This document shows, one piece after another, positions 1 to 10,853 of a DNA stretch of 64,000 nt; within the stretch, counting starts at the first letter, position 1, and each line of letters opens with the position of its first letter. The stretch lies in assembly GCA_000697475.1 (NCBI GenBank), contig JNEU01000841.1, positions 32,511 to 96,510 of the forward strand, written 5' to 3'. The position numbers were made by a program, and so were the translations under genes. The stretch is from Lichtheimia corymbifera B2541 (taxonomy: Eukaryota > Mucoromycota > Mucoromycetes > Mucorales > Lichtheimiaceae). Below the pieces are notes generated by a model. It ran no database searches, was not told the DNA's origin, and saw only the letters and a program-made list of their open reading frames with translations.

Positions 1-1107
1 AATTCCTTTTGTCGCTTGGTTACTCACTCATTTGCCATCTCCCTTTGCACACACACACACATACACATACACAGCATATGTAACCCTAAAGCGGAATTTC
101 CAAGGGAGTTATCAGCACAGCACAGCACAGCACAGTGACGCATAACCAATCCTTCCTTCCTATGTACCATCTTTTACCCCTAATCGCCCTTGATCCATGT
201 CAACTGTGGGCGCATATGATTATGCCAATCTTTTGTCTACTTTTTTGAGCGGGAACACATACAATGGGGGTGCCACCCAAGGGGTCGGTATCGCACACAC
301 ACACACACACACACGTCGTCGTGATATAGGAAAAAAAGCGATTTGTTATCGTCATAGTGAGAATCGAGAAGAGAGCATTCAAACCTGTTTTCGCCACCTA
401 ACGCTACCACTCTATCAGCTTACCCCTATTATTAGCTCTCGAACCGGGTAATATAAACTTATACGCCATTACTATGATCCATCCAAAAACATGACGATGT
501 AAACCATCATTGCAAGCACACCATGATATTAAAACGTATGGCATTGTGGTGATTTTGGATATAACAGGTGACATGCACGGACACGTGTATTGTCTTGTTC
601 CTCATGCAGCGCGCGCCCGCATTGTATACATATTTCCCTTTGCCAAACGACAAAAAAGGGATCGCCCTTATTTCTGGAAAGCCAAGAAAATTCAGCCATT
701 TGCCTCATTAAACAAACGAAAAACAAAAACAAGCAACCCGTTTTCATAAACTTTCATGACAAGTTTGGTATCCTAGTTGTCGTCATCTAAACCTTGTACC
801 TGGAATGACAATATATATGTTTGTATGTGTGCGCTTATGAGTGTGTGCGCGCGTAAATATGTATTCAGAAAGGAAAAAAAATAACGGGCTTTTGCTACTT
901 TAACACAAGGCCGGAAAATAAAGGAGGAGGAGGAGGTGAGTGAGTGAGTGAGTGAGAAGAAGGGGGAAAAGAAGCTGCTGTTCGTAATAAAAGATATGTG
1001 TGAGTGAGGGTGTGAGAGCGGTATGATACAAGTAAAAGAAAGAACGATGTGGCATAAAAAGGGATGTCGGATGATGGATAATGGATGTGTGTTGAGTTGG
1101 GATTTTT
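1..1107. other. Intergenic, microsatellite-rich
   Basis: No convincing coding sequence. It holds CA-dinucleotide runs (about 46-72 and 294-314), a short CAGCA pentamer run near 113-135, and GGA plus GTGA runs at about 921-955. It lies downstream of the minus-strand gene ending at 1108, so part is its 3' flank. Short open frames here come from the repeats. Confidence 0.6.
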
Positions 1108-1961
1108 TTACTCGCGATATGCAGGTGGTTGTTCGTCTACGATGGTCGTTTGTTGTAGCGGATAATAGGCACCATCATCTCTGTTGGATGTGTTGAAACG
1201 TTTATAGACCCAATTGAGGCCTGGAACTGTTGGTGGTTGTTGTCGCCATTGTTGAATCAAGTGACGAAGCGCTTTGAATAATCGTCCGACTTGTTGCCTG
1301 CCAACGACCAAAAACACGACCACGGCACCTGTTGCTATGACTGCAAGCGCTGCCGACTTCCATTGATCACCCAGCTTCCATTGATGTAATCCAGCTCCAT
1401 AATACGGTGGTAAATCCTCACGGACAGCACAAACGGAGTGATTAGCGCAGTGGCCTGGTAGCACATCCATCCCAAAGAAGCATTCCATATTATGTCGACA
1501 GGATGACCCCACGTTGCGTTTAGGTTGGCAGGTCCTTGTCTTTGGGTCGCAATACGACAATCGGCTGCAGTTGCCAATAAGATCCAAATCACCCTGATCA
1601 ATCACCTCAGGTCCTCGATAATCCACATAACTGTATAGCTCGTCCGAAAGTGGTATCGTGATACAGGGCTCGCCTGTGTCGTCCTCAGTTCGATAGGGCG
1701 AATAGACAAACGTCTCGACTGGATTGGGATTCAACTCGAAACCACCCATATCTGCACATTAGAAGAGTCAATTCACTGACAACAACAATACAAAGGTGAT
1801 GACACTGTACTTCGATTCTGACAAATGAGGCCTCGTTCGGTTGCAAAGCAGCTGTGTACTGGATAAAAAGGACAATCGACAGGATCAAGACAATGTTGCT
1901 CCATGGCAGCAGCCCTCGTCGCTGATGCTGCTGCAACAGCAATCAAGACAAGTAGCATCAT
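1108..1961 (-). CDS. Cysteine-rich type I membrane protein with C-terminal PPxY motif
   Basis: Two exons (1961-1811 and 1751-1108) give 264 residues; the 59-nt intron has a GTACAG donor and an AG acceptor, and the join is in frame. The start at 1961 places a signal peptide (MMLLVLIAVAAASATRAAA) at the N-terminus; an upstream in-frame ATG at 2039 is possible but would bury the signal. The luminal part has many cysteines (for example around CDPKTRTC and CRHNMECFFG) and N-glycosylation sequons. One membrane span (AALAVIATGAVVVFLVVG) follows, then a basic cytoplasmic tail ending in QPPAYRE. PPxY motifs are classic ligands of WW domains such as those of Rsp5/Nedd4 ligases, so ubiquitin-dependent trafficking is plausible. 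That is inference. I do not recognise the ectodomain family. Confidence 0.75.
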
Positions 1962-2261
1962 GGTGTCGCCCAGCTTGTAGAAAGGTAAAAAGTGAGAAAA
2001 AGGGTTGGGAGTAATTGCTTCATTCGGAGTAACCCCCATGCTTTGACCCTTCTCTGGTCAGTCAGTCAGCCTTCTTCGTGTGAGAAATGGCTATTTATTC
2101 AACAAGGCCTTCCATCCATCTTAAACCCCCCTCCCACCTCCACAACCACCCCTTTACCCTTGCTATCTATTCATTTAATATATCTAGTCTACCCACAATA
2201 AAAGAGATACATGTGACAAATAGTGCAACGTTTCTATTGTTTCCTTCTTCTCATCATCATT

Positions 2262-2564
2262 CTACCTCCGAAGTTTGATGAGAATAGAATAAGTTATATA
2301 CCAATATATTCCTCTTGGTCGAATAAAGTGATTCGGTTTCTGGTTGATGATACCAACAATGCGTGCTAATGACATCACTAACGAGATGATATTGCTGTCA
2401 GCATTTGCTGCAGACTGCAAAGTTCCGAAGGCCCTACGTATGTAAGACAAATGCGCACAGACAATAATATTCAACAAGAGACGATCGTTTCCTTACCCTT
2501 TTTACAATGTGCAGAGGAAGCATACAAATGCACATATGATTGTGAGAATCTTGAGAACAAACAT
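2262..2564 (-). CDS. Small predicted membrane protein, two exons
   Basis: Exon 1 runs 2564-2506 and exon 2 runs 2433-2262, separated by a 72-nt GT-AG intron (donor GTAAAA). The spliced frame is 76 codons. The N-terminus is strongly hydrophobic (MFVLKILTIICAFVCFLCTL), and the joined sequence reads smoothly into AFGTLQSA, followed by a second moderately hydrophobic stretch (ISLVMSLARIVGI). Without splicing, exon 1 ends in a stop right after the hydrophobic helix, so the open frame appears only in the spliced model. I do not recognise a family. The tail after INQKP is less protein-like, and the true 3' exon could differ. Confidence 0.5.
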
Positions 2565-2677
2565 TTTCAGGGATATTAAGCTGCCATTTCATCCTCCCCT
2601 CATTGAATCCCATTACATTATTATTATGCTAGAAATGATGTATTTGATGCAAATTAATATGTAATTATGAGTATCAT

Positions 2678-3777
2678 CTAATCATGCTCGGTGTACTGTG
2701 GACATTGGATTTGGTATAGTTTATGCGTATCTATGTCTAATGCAGTCAATTGTCCGCCATAGACGCATCCTGTATCGATGCCAAATGTTCTGCCGTTGAT
2801 CTGTAGACCACTGGAAGCAGCATGGGCATAGTACACCTTTTCGGATGGGCCATATTCATTCCATGCATCGAACCATCGCCTCTCGCCATCCTTTTTATGC
2901 TTTACGGGATGTCCGTCTTTGTCCAAGGAACGCATATTCATGACATAGTAAGGGTCTTGCTCTTCCAAGTTCTTGATGCTAGGATCCAAGCCTGCATGCA
3001 CCAATATACTGTGTCGATCGGGTAGCGACATGATCAATGAACACTGTTGCAAATACTCGTAATCTTCATCATCCAATTGTCTATGTTACTACAAGCGTCA
3101 GCTCTCAGCTATGGGCAGCGTGTTACACCTTGTATCACATACTCTGCAATGCCAAAATGGTGATTTGTCCATTTAATGTCGTCATGAACATGTCCTTCAG
3201 GGAGTGCCTTGCCCTTCTCCTCTTCATCCTCATCCTTCGAAGCGCGTTGTGCATCAACACCGCCGCCTTGGCTTCTCAAGTACGAGGCAATACGGATCAC
3301 CTTGTCATCATGATTACCACGTACACACATGGCTCCTAGTTCACGGGCACGTCGCACGACACCCAAGCTGTCAGGTCCTTTATCGGTAAGATCTCCCAAT
3401 AACACCAAGCGATCGTGGCCTTGTTGGTACTGCATCTTGTTGACGAGTTCATTGAATTCATCGAGGCAGCCATGAATGTCGCCCATCACCAGGAAGCGTC
3501 CGTCATTGCCATCGTGTTGTATCTCGGTGACACGTTCAGTAAAGTTGGAAAAGGGTGAAACATCAAACGATTCAATCTCGTCTCGAGCGACCAGCAGTGA
3601 CCGATGAGGAGCAGCCGTGGCTACTGGCAACGTTGCCATCACATATAAACATCCAAACGCTGCTATGGCTACTGCCAGTCGACCACAGCAACGCCAGATG
3701 GGATCATTGTGCCTTTGTCGTTGTAACATGGAAGATGATGAAGAATTAGCATCCATTACGTAGTGTAGAATCCCCAT
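2678..3777 (-). CDS. PPN2: Metallophosphatase, Ppn2-like vacuolar endopolyphosphatase
   Basis: Two exons (3777-3143, 3080-2678) give 345 residues. The donor GTATGT at 3142 is the one that keeps frame (IAE|QLDDEDYEYL). An N-terminal basic segment is followed by one hydrophobic span (LAVAIAAFGCLYVMATLPVA), giving a type II signal anchor. The PPP-family metal-binding motifs follow in order: GDIHGC, GDLTDKGPDS, GNHDDK and HAGLDP. The arrangement (membrane anchor, phosphoesterase core, tail YQIQCPQY) matches the yeast zinc-dependent vacuolar endopolyphosphatase Ppn2 better than soluble Ap4A hydrolases. The C-terminal motif normally written GHDA appears here as AHAA (YYAHAASSGL). The polyphosphate substrate is inferred from family resemblance. 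Confidence 0.78.
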
Positions 3778-4138
3778 CAGAAAACATGTGCCTTTTTATA
3801 CATATTGGTTGTTGTTGTAGTATATCATTGATCAATGAAGAGAGTCTTATTAATCACATGCACATACCAAGCGATACATTGTTTATTTACTTTGTCTCTC
3901 TCTCTCTCTCTTTCTTCTACTACCTCCCTTTTTCTCGTTCGCTCAAATTTGGTTTAACAACGAAATTCCACCTTTTTATTATGGTGTGCCAAGGAGAAGT
4001 ATAAACATAGGGCAGCGATGGATGCATGACAAGCAGGGATAGATAAGATTTCCCACCTCCTTGATACATAGGTACATACAATAAAAACAAAAACAGCCAT
4101 CAATCACAATTTCAACTATTAGGTGATCCATGTGTCTA
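3778..4138. other. Intergenic, upstream of the Ppn2-like gene
   Basis: About 360 bp between the start of the Ppn2-like gene and the stop of the next minus-strand gene. It contains a TC-rich run (CTCTCTCTCTCTTTC near 3896-3914) that reads as a GA tract on the gene's strand. No coding signal seen. Confidence 0.5.
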
Positions 4139-5236
4139 TTATAGATTCTTGAGATCAATTTTGCCTACAGGTTGAGTACCACTAAGGCCACCTTTTTCAG
4201 TGATCAGGGGTTGTTCAGCGATATGTTCCTTGGTACCGCCTGTGTTCTTGGGCTTGTCATTGTCATCACTTTCTTCATCATTGCTATTCTTGGCTTTGCC
4301 CTTTTCTTTGTCATTTTCTGAAATCTTGATTTTTTTGTCTACGCTGGCTTGTGGTTGTTGTTGTGCACCTGCAGCAGCAGCTGCATCGTTAGTGCGTGGT
4401 TGTGCTTGTGATGATGGCCTATCAGCACTCGGAGTCGCAGCACCTGCTGGTCTAGATGCAGCTGGTTGTGAACCACTTGGTACACGTACAGGATCATTAT
4501 CATCGGGAGAATCGGGTGCTTCTTGTTGCTGCTGCTGTTGGGATGATGTAATGCCATTTGATTGTTGTGATGATGGGTCATTGTTGTTTCTCTTTGCTAA
4601 TTCCGATGCTGCTATAGAACCACCACCACCACCTATCACACCAGCTGCAGCTGCAGCTGCCAAAGTTGATTTCTTGGGTCCGGGATCATAATCAGGGGAT
4701 TCTGTCGGAGGTCGTTCATTGTTATTCTCGGTGTTGGATACTGGTACTGGTGGTGATGCTTCCCGCTGCGGTGTGTGATAGGATTGATCCAGCTTTGATA
4801 AAGGTAGACTGCCTTGTCGCTTTTTGTTATTTTCTTCTTGTCCTGGTGGTGCTGATAAAGGCGGCATTGCATCTTGTGAAGAGGAGCTGTTGCGCTTTGT
4901 ACTCCACAAGTCCCATAATTGATCTGCTTGACGTTTGGTCTCTGCAGCAACATCATCACTCGTACCAGCCACTTGGGAGGGATGACGTCTAGTCCAGTCT
5001 TCCATGACTTGTTCAGCACGTTCTGTAAGCTCGTTGTGATCAAAAAGAGGTGCACTCGTAGGCAAGTCGTTCACATCTTTGGGCTGTCGGCTGTCCTGGT
5101 GATATTTGTATTTCAAAGACATCAACGCACGATAGGCACATGCTTGAGGAAGTTCACGACTCGCTGTTTTTGGAGTTCCCGGTGAAAAATGATCAGGGTC
5201 AAAGTAGCGCTCGTATACACTTGAATACGTTTGCAT
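4139..5236 (-). CDS. Hypothetical low-complexity protein
   Basis: Uninterrupted 365-residue frame starting MQTYSSVYERYFDPDHF. The first ~120 residues are the only well-mixed part and end in a predicted helix (AEQVMEDWTRRHPSQVAGT, then QADQLWDLWS). The rest is rich in S, P, Q, N and A, with a polyQ run (SSQQQQQQEA), an Ala/Gly block and an acidic/basic tail (EKGKAKNSNDEESDDND), typical of intrinsic disorder. The Ala/Gly block is not long or hydrophobic enough for a confident membrane span. No domain recognised. No intron is needed. The length and consistent codon pattern support a real gene. Confidence 0.65.
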   Translation of the reverse strand: MQTYSSVYERYFDPDHFSPGTPKTASRELPQACAYRALMSLKYKYHQDSRQPKDVNDLPTSAPLFDHNELTERAEQVMEDWTRRHPSQVAGTSDDVAAETKRQADQLWDLWSTKRNSSSSQDAMPPLSAPPGQEENNKKRQGSLPLSKLDQSYHTPQREASPPVPVSNTENNNERPPTESPDYDPGPKKSTLAAAAAAGVIGGGGGSIAASELAKRNNNDPSSQQSNGITSSQQQQQQEAPDSPDDNDPVRVPSGSQPAASRPAGAATPSADRPSSQAQPRTNDAAAAAGAQQQPQASVDKKIKISENDKEKGKAKNSNDEESDDNDKPKNTGGTKEHIAEQPLITEKGGLSGTQPVGKIDLKNL

Positions 5237-5545
5237 AATGGTAAAAGAAATGTAAAAGAAATAATATCATTAGGCAAGGGTGGATTCATAGCCTACGACT
5301 ACCTCTCCGATAGCATGAAGCAAACACACCCCTGTAATTGAACCCTCCTTCCACCATCTTCCAAAAGACGATGTTGCTTTTTATTTCATTTCGTGTGGAT
5401 TGATTTTTAGCTTGGTCAAGGAGACGTAAACTTGACATCATGCTTTAATCCGCTCATTGCTATTGGCATTGGTAAATTGCACGTGCACATTTAAATTGGG
5501 TCAAACAGCCACTCACAATCGTCAGCATGGGTCAAGCACCAGAGC

Positions 5546-5710
5546 ATGTCACATATCAAGAGAATGAGGTACATTAAATTGACATCACATGGCATCCCAG
5601 CCAATGAACATCTTTTGGCCAAGGTCAGAACAAGAAGACAAGACGAAGCCGATCTCCTTATCACCCAATACCCAGAATATGCACGTAGTTCGCACGATAG
5701 AAATATATGA
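5546..5710 (+). CDS. Possible small ORF, 54 aa
   Basis: Open frame from ATG 5546 to TGA at about 5710. It reads like mixed-composition protein in its second half (ANEHLLAKVRTRR, then QDEADLLITQYPEYARSSHD) rather than repeat-derived sequence. The frame is open from about 5495, so an upstream exon is also possible. No family recognised. It lies between a divergent pair (starts at 5236 minus and 5895 plus), so it could also be fortuitous or an upstream ORF of the BRCT gene. Confidence 0.25.
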   Translation: MSHIKRMRYIKLTSHGIPANEHLLAKVRTRRQDEADLLITQYPEYARSSHDRNI

Positions 5711-5894
5711 AGGGAAATCACCATAATGATGACATGTCTTTATTATCATTGTCATTCCAATTTAGTATGGTAAGCAATGGCAGGCATGGTTCATTGTGCT
5801 CGATGGATCCCAGATAATGCGCGCAGTCAATGCGTCAACTAAATTTTCAATTCACGCAGAGCACATCTATCTCTTCTTCCGTTTCATTACAGCT

Positions 5895-8894
5895 ATGACG
5901 AGTTACGGGCGCAAGCTTGGTGAAAGCAAGAGCGTTCCTCTCTTTTGCAACGTCAAATACGACTTCCACAGAACATTAACCACGAGCAAACGCAATCAAG
6001 TAAGTGGCATGGGGTGCAATGTGACAGCTGTGATTCTCATTGGCTTGCATTCTTAGCTGGAAAAGATCCTCAACAGCAATGGTGCCGAACGCTGTTACCA
6101 TGAAGAAGGCGGTCTATCCTCACAAGAAGCTACAGAAACCACCCATATCATATCCACGCGCAAAGTCGACGAGCAGGACGCCAATAAGGATATATTTGTT
6201 GTTACTGTAAGTCTAAGCGAGTGGCGCACGTGACCTGATCTCTGAATGGATTCTACATGTAGCCTGCTTGGGTTGAAGCCGCTGAAAAGAATGGCTTTGT
6301 GCATGATCCAAAGTACTACAAACCAGATCCTCAACTCTTTTTTTCGGGCATGGTGGTGGCTACTGCCAATGTAAGTGAACAAAGGATGTGGATGATGTTG
6401 TGCTCTATCTCATTTCAATATCGATAGCTCTCGACACATGACAACAGCGCGATCAAAGGTGCCGTGGAACGATATGGAGGACAGTATGCGAAGGAACTGC
6501 TGCATGATGTCACGCATGTTATAGCCAACTCGGATCATGGTGTAAGTAATGGACATGTAGGATGATGACAAGGAGCTGACAATTTGCTACAGGACCGCTA
6601 CAAAAAAGCAACCAAGCTAGCCAATGTGCAGATTTTACATCCACAGTTCATCCATGATTGTGTCAAAAACGAGCGTTTGGTTCTACCGGTATGTAGGATA
6701 TACTATTTGAACACCTGGAGACACACATGATTGATTATTATACTCTAATTCAGGATCGATATCTCATGCCAGATCCCGTATGTTTGCATCAAGATGACAA
6801 GGAGGCAAAATCAAAGGCACCAGCTGCTGACAGTGATGCAGATGCTCTTGCTCCACTCCACAATGCTGTCTTTCAGTATCCCGGTTTCAATTACAAGGAG
6901 AACAAACTGTATTGGCCACGTGATCTTGAAGTGACCGAGCCTTATTTGAAGGGCCATTGCTTTTATTTCGTCCACGATTATGACTACCTATCAACAAAAT
7001 CCTTTGACTGGGAAGGTCGACTCAAAAAGGCCGGAGCTGAGGTTTCCAGCAGTTACAACGCCAAGGTCACCATCGTTGTTGTCAAGTACCGGGATAATCC
7101 TGAATACATCCAAGCATGTCGTGATGGGAAAACAGTGGTGACAATGTGGTGGGTCTCCAACACGCTTATGCGACAAAGGGTTGAATCTCCTACACGAAGA
7201 TTATTGGATTACCCTATGCCTCGAGGTGGAATTCCTGGCATGGAGAATATGGTATGGTGTCATGTGTTCTTCGAGTAACCCGTTTATTCATGCATTGTTT
7301 TGCTTTAGGCAATCGTGGTTTCTGGATACCGAGGCGTTGCACGTAATTTTGTACGACATCTGGTGCATAGATGCGGGTGCAAATTCAAAGTGGTCATTGA
7401 TTCAAGCGTCACGCATTTAGTTGCATCAAGGTAAAAATGATTACTTTTCTTACAATGGCATGGGCTAACTAGATCCCTCATCACATACGCAGCCATACAA
7501 CAAAGTACAGACAAGCAAGAGAAGCCAATATTCCAATCATCAACCATCTATGGCTAGAAGATTGCTACCAACGTTGGGAGAAGCTTCCTTTATCCGATGC
7601 TCGATATACACATTTCCTTGACGGAAAAAATGTCAACAAATTCGTGGCAGAGACCAAGCTTATACCAAAGGACCTGGAGTGCTGGTGGAAGGAAGGGTTG
7701 AGCAAACCAGCAGAAGTGGAGAAGCAAAGAGAGAATGTGCCATCATCATCCAAAGTACACCAGTCATCCAAAGCAGCAACACCATCACCGCCACCACCAC
7801 CATCCACAACCACAATCACTCAACCACGACAAGCTGCAAGGAAAGCAGCATCAAAGCTTGAAGATGTGTTTATCCCCGACATGAACAAATATCAAAAAGA
7901 AGTCAGGAGTGGCTATTCGATGGCAGGGGAGAAGATACCAGATGAACCAAGCAAGGAGAAGGAGGATGATACCATGATGGATATTGATGACGCCAAGTCA
8001 ACCGGATCAAAACGAACCTTGGAGCATGAATCACCTGAGCCAAACAGCAATGGTAAAAAGAAAAAGAAGGTCGATTCTCTGAAGGGTCTCTTGGCTGATG
8101 CTGAATCCATCCAAGTCAGCACACCATCTTCCAAAACCATCAAGATCGTCACCAGTAGTATCAACCTTGACAGACGTGAAAAGAATGTAAGTGATGGGAT
8201 GGAGATGACAAGAGAGAGAGAGAGATCAATCATTACTCACAGTGGTTGTGGTGGTAGGGGATCTTGGATCTTGGAGGTCAAATGGTGGACAATGTCACAC
8301 AAGCAACACATTTACTGGTTGAAAAGGCTCTGCGTACGCCCAAGTTTCTGTGTGCGGTCAACCTGGGATTGAAGATTGTACACCACCGGTGGCTACGACA
8401 AAGTATTGAGGAACAGAAATGGCTGGATGCGAGTGAATTTGCTGTTCAAGACAAAGCGATGGAGGAAAAATACGGCTTCAATCTCGAGGAGAGTCTATCC
8501 ATAGCCGAAGAAAGGGTGGTTCCTGGCAAGCATCCACATGGTACTTGGTTATCCACCTTTGAAGTCTATGTGTTACAATCCAACAAGGCAGAGGCTCTCA
8601 AGAGTGTCATTGAGACCGCAGGCGGAAAGGCAAGTACATGTTGACAGAGAAAAAAGATATACAAGTTGGCTTAGTCAGATTATATTACAGTTGATTACGA
8701 AGCTTCCAGCAAGGCGACTCAAGGAACTCTTACGACCTGATTCTGAAAATCAGTTGCTGGTGGTATCTGATCCTGAGGACAAGAGCAAATGGGGTGATTA
8801 CACCAAGCAATCCATTCCTATCTATAACGTAGAATTGATTATTGTGGGAGCATTGAGACAAAAGTTGGATGTGGATGAATTCCGTTTGGAATAA
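5895..8894 (+). CDS. Multi-BRCT DNA-repair scaffold, Brc1/Rtt107-like
   Basis: Ten exons give about 820 residues. The first BRCT begins at residue ~14 (VPLFCNVKYDFHRTL) and is completed across three exons (THIIS ... AWVEAAEKNGF). A second (LFFSGMVVATAN ... THVIAN ... HPQFIHDCV) is followed by the linker DRYLMPDP, a signature of fungal Brc1/Rtt107. Further BRCT units follow (YLKGHCFYFVHDYDYL ... MWWVSNTL; AIVVSGYRGVARNFV ... IINHLWLEDCY). A charged, proline-rich linker (~residues 450-640) with a KKKKK nuclear signal then leads to a C-terminal BRCT pair (GILDLGGQMVDNVTQATHLL ... VHHRWLRQSI; FEVYVLQSNKAEALK to the end). In yeast this family binds phosphorylated H2A through the last pair and recruits repair factors to stalled forks. 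The last intron (8630-8690) uses a GC donor (AAG|GCAAGT); GT alternatives lose the frame. Confidence 0.85.
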
Positions 8895-9149
8895 AAAAAA
8901 AAGCATGTGCATAATCATTTATTCATTTTTTATATTTGCTATACATGAGTGCCTGAGAAATGACCACAACTTGGAAGATGTGTCGTCGGGGATTCAAGCG
9001 AATTTCTTGAGTGGGCAAGCCAAGCCGAGGGAGAAAAGCTGATATAAAACAAAAACGTCCAACTTCGACCTCATTTAACGATTTGACAGGGACCGCACGT
9101 TATTGTTCTCGAGCCTGGATTCGTCACTGTCTTTATTCTCTTGCTTTAT

Positions 9150-10159
9150 ATGAACAACTACCTTTCCATGGATAGAGCATCCGAAGCGGCAGCTCGCGAC
9201 CTGGCCGAGGTCAGGAAGCTCATTGAAGGAATGAGTGCTTTACAACAACAGCAACAACAACAGCAACAGCAGCAGCAACAACAACAACAGCAACAGCAAT
9301 CTTTAGCAGCAAGCACAGCTGCAACCTCTACGGCTACAACGACGACATCGACAGCTCTTCCCAATGTGTCTGCACAACAAGGCCACGATCAGAATACAGC
9401 AGCTATCATGGCAGCAGCAGCGGCAGCGGCAGCAGCTGCTGCAGCGGCTAATACGTCCACTGCCAATCCTTCATCGACTAATACTACTACTACATCCTCC
9501 ACTTCCACTTCCAACACTGCTGCTACTACTGCTACTGCACCGGCAAATACTGCTACCACTGGCAATGAAATGTAAGGATGGATTCTATGGGAGAAGACGA
9601 GGGAAACAAAGGGTTAACAATGACTTTTTTCCCCTTTTAAAAGGACACCAGCTGCAGGGATCGTTGTCCAAGTCGAGCATTTACTTTTTAATCGCACACT
9701 TTATTTCCAGTTATCAGGTACTTGCAAATGGGGGACAGTATTGGTCACGGTGATTAATGATTTGAATGAAATAGCGGATGCAACGATTGAACCACTGGTT
9801 ACTGGTTTGCGATTGTCATTCAACGATAATTCGATATCCGGAATGGTGTTGCAGTACAAAGGCTTTGACGGATTGTGGAAATGTCTATTGAATAGCAAGT
9901 ATCATGGGGGATATTGAGATGTATGCAACAAGCTATTGACAGGGTCTAATAATGCAGGAGATGACTCGTTACGACGCATATTACGGCAAGGTATCAAGAG
10001 CCAAACTATGCTGCAAATGCGGGTGCCACGTGAGCAGGATCTCCTGAGTGTAAGTTAATCTCCATTAAGCATACTCATTATGGAAACTGATGGGTGCTCT
10101 ACCTGTAGTCTGGATACACTGATCGACGTCTATTGGCATTGACAAAGCCAGGCGCATAG
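9150..10159 (+). CDS. Hypothetical protein, polyQ/polyA N-terminus and unrecognised C-terminal domain
   Basis: Modelled as four exons: 9150-9571, 9644-9894, then from 9958 (or 9943) to 10049, and 10109-10159; about 271-276 residues. Exon 1 encodes a short helix (ASEAAARDLAEVRKLIEGM), about 19 glutamines and a polyalanine block, all low complexity. Exons 2-4 encode a compact, well-mixed domain (VEHLLFNRTLYFQLSG, then TVLVTVINDLNEIADATI, YKGFDGLWKCLL, RRILRQGIKSQTMLQM) ending RRLLALTKPGA. I do not recognise this family. The exon 2/3 junction stays in frame only with a GC donor at 9895 (ATA|GCAAGT). The two acceptors 15 nt apart are both in frame; 9957 gives the more usual intron length (63 nt). 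Confidence 0.6.
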
Positions 10160-10750
10160 TAGTCAAATCCTTATATCCCGTTTTATTTGTCCATCTACCC
10201 CACCCATACACACACACTAACACACAACACCACCACCATCACCATTATTTTACATATGCAACTTTTTTCATGTTGAACTCCCAGGTTGTCTTTTTTTTTT
10301 CTTTTGTCTCGTATTCTGTAATCACATTCGAGTATATGGAGTCAATATCAAATGGAATATATACATCATCACCATGCACGGACCAGATCAACATCGGGCA
10401 ATTTTTGATGCCTTTTTGACCATGTGGGTTTCGGATCCCTCAACCCCCGCACCACCACCACCATCTCCATCTCTAGTATCAAAGCTTGCTATTACTATGT
10501 TGCTGTTTGCTCATTATATATAAGAGAAAAAATGGGAAGCGGTAGTATACCGGCTATAAAGACAATTCTGTTTCTAGCTCGAATTGGTAGGGAACTCAAT
10601 CATGGTTGAAGGGGGGTTTAGCCGTCGGTCCGTAAGCCGGGGAGTTGTCAATTTTTCGTTCCCCATGCCGATTGCCGATAATCTCTATAGACTATGGCTC
10701 GCTTGTGTAGGGGTTCATTACCATGGATGTAGAAAAAAGCCTAGAGGCAG
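10160..10750. other. Intergenic, between polyQ gene and aspartic protease
   Basis: About 590 bp with CA- and CCA-rich stretches and a T10 run near 10291-10300. A TATAAAG-like element lies near 10554. A GC-richer patch (about 10605-10660) stands out from its surroundings. No coding exon or tRNA cloverleaf was found. Confidence 0.45.
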
Positions 10751-10758
10751 TATAAAAG
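10751..10758 (+). promoter_or_regulatory. TATA box of the aspartic protease gene
   Basis: TATAAAAG sits about 100 bp upstream of the protease start codon at 10854, a normal distance for fungal promoters allowing a short 5' leader. It is the closest full TATA consensus to the gene. Confidence 0.6.
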
Positions 10759-10853
10759 GCTACACACACATCCCATGTCTGTTACACCCTTTTCCACGCT
10801 TAGGCCCCGGCCTTTCTTCCATCCCTTGTCTATTTTGTTACATTTCTTTTCCA

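Noticed and set aside
4200..4691. 163-residue plus-strand frame opposite the disordered 365-residue gene
   Set aside because: Low-complexity Ser/Leu/Ala/Cys composition arising from the antisense of Q/A/S-rich codons; no features of its own.
5569..5601. Possible 33-nt intron joining a frame from the ATG at 5527
   Set aside because: Too short for introns in this window (about 50-80 nt typical), and the product has no recognisable sequence.
9158..9364. Minus-strand frame with a long cysteine run
   Set aside because: It is the antisense shadow of the CAA/CAG polyglutamine tract of the plus-strand gene.
10560..10660. Possible tRNA or small structured RNA in the GC-richer patch before the protease
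   Set aside because: A T-loop-like GAATTGG and short stems occur, but no full cloverleaf or A/B box pair could be drawn.
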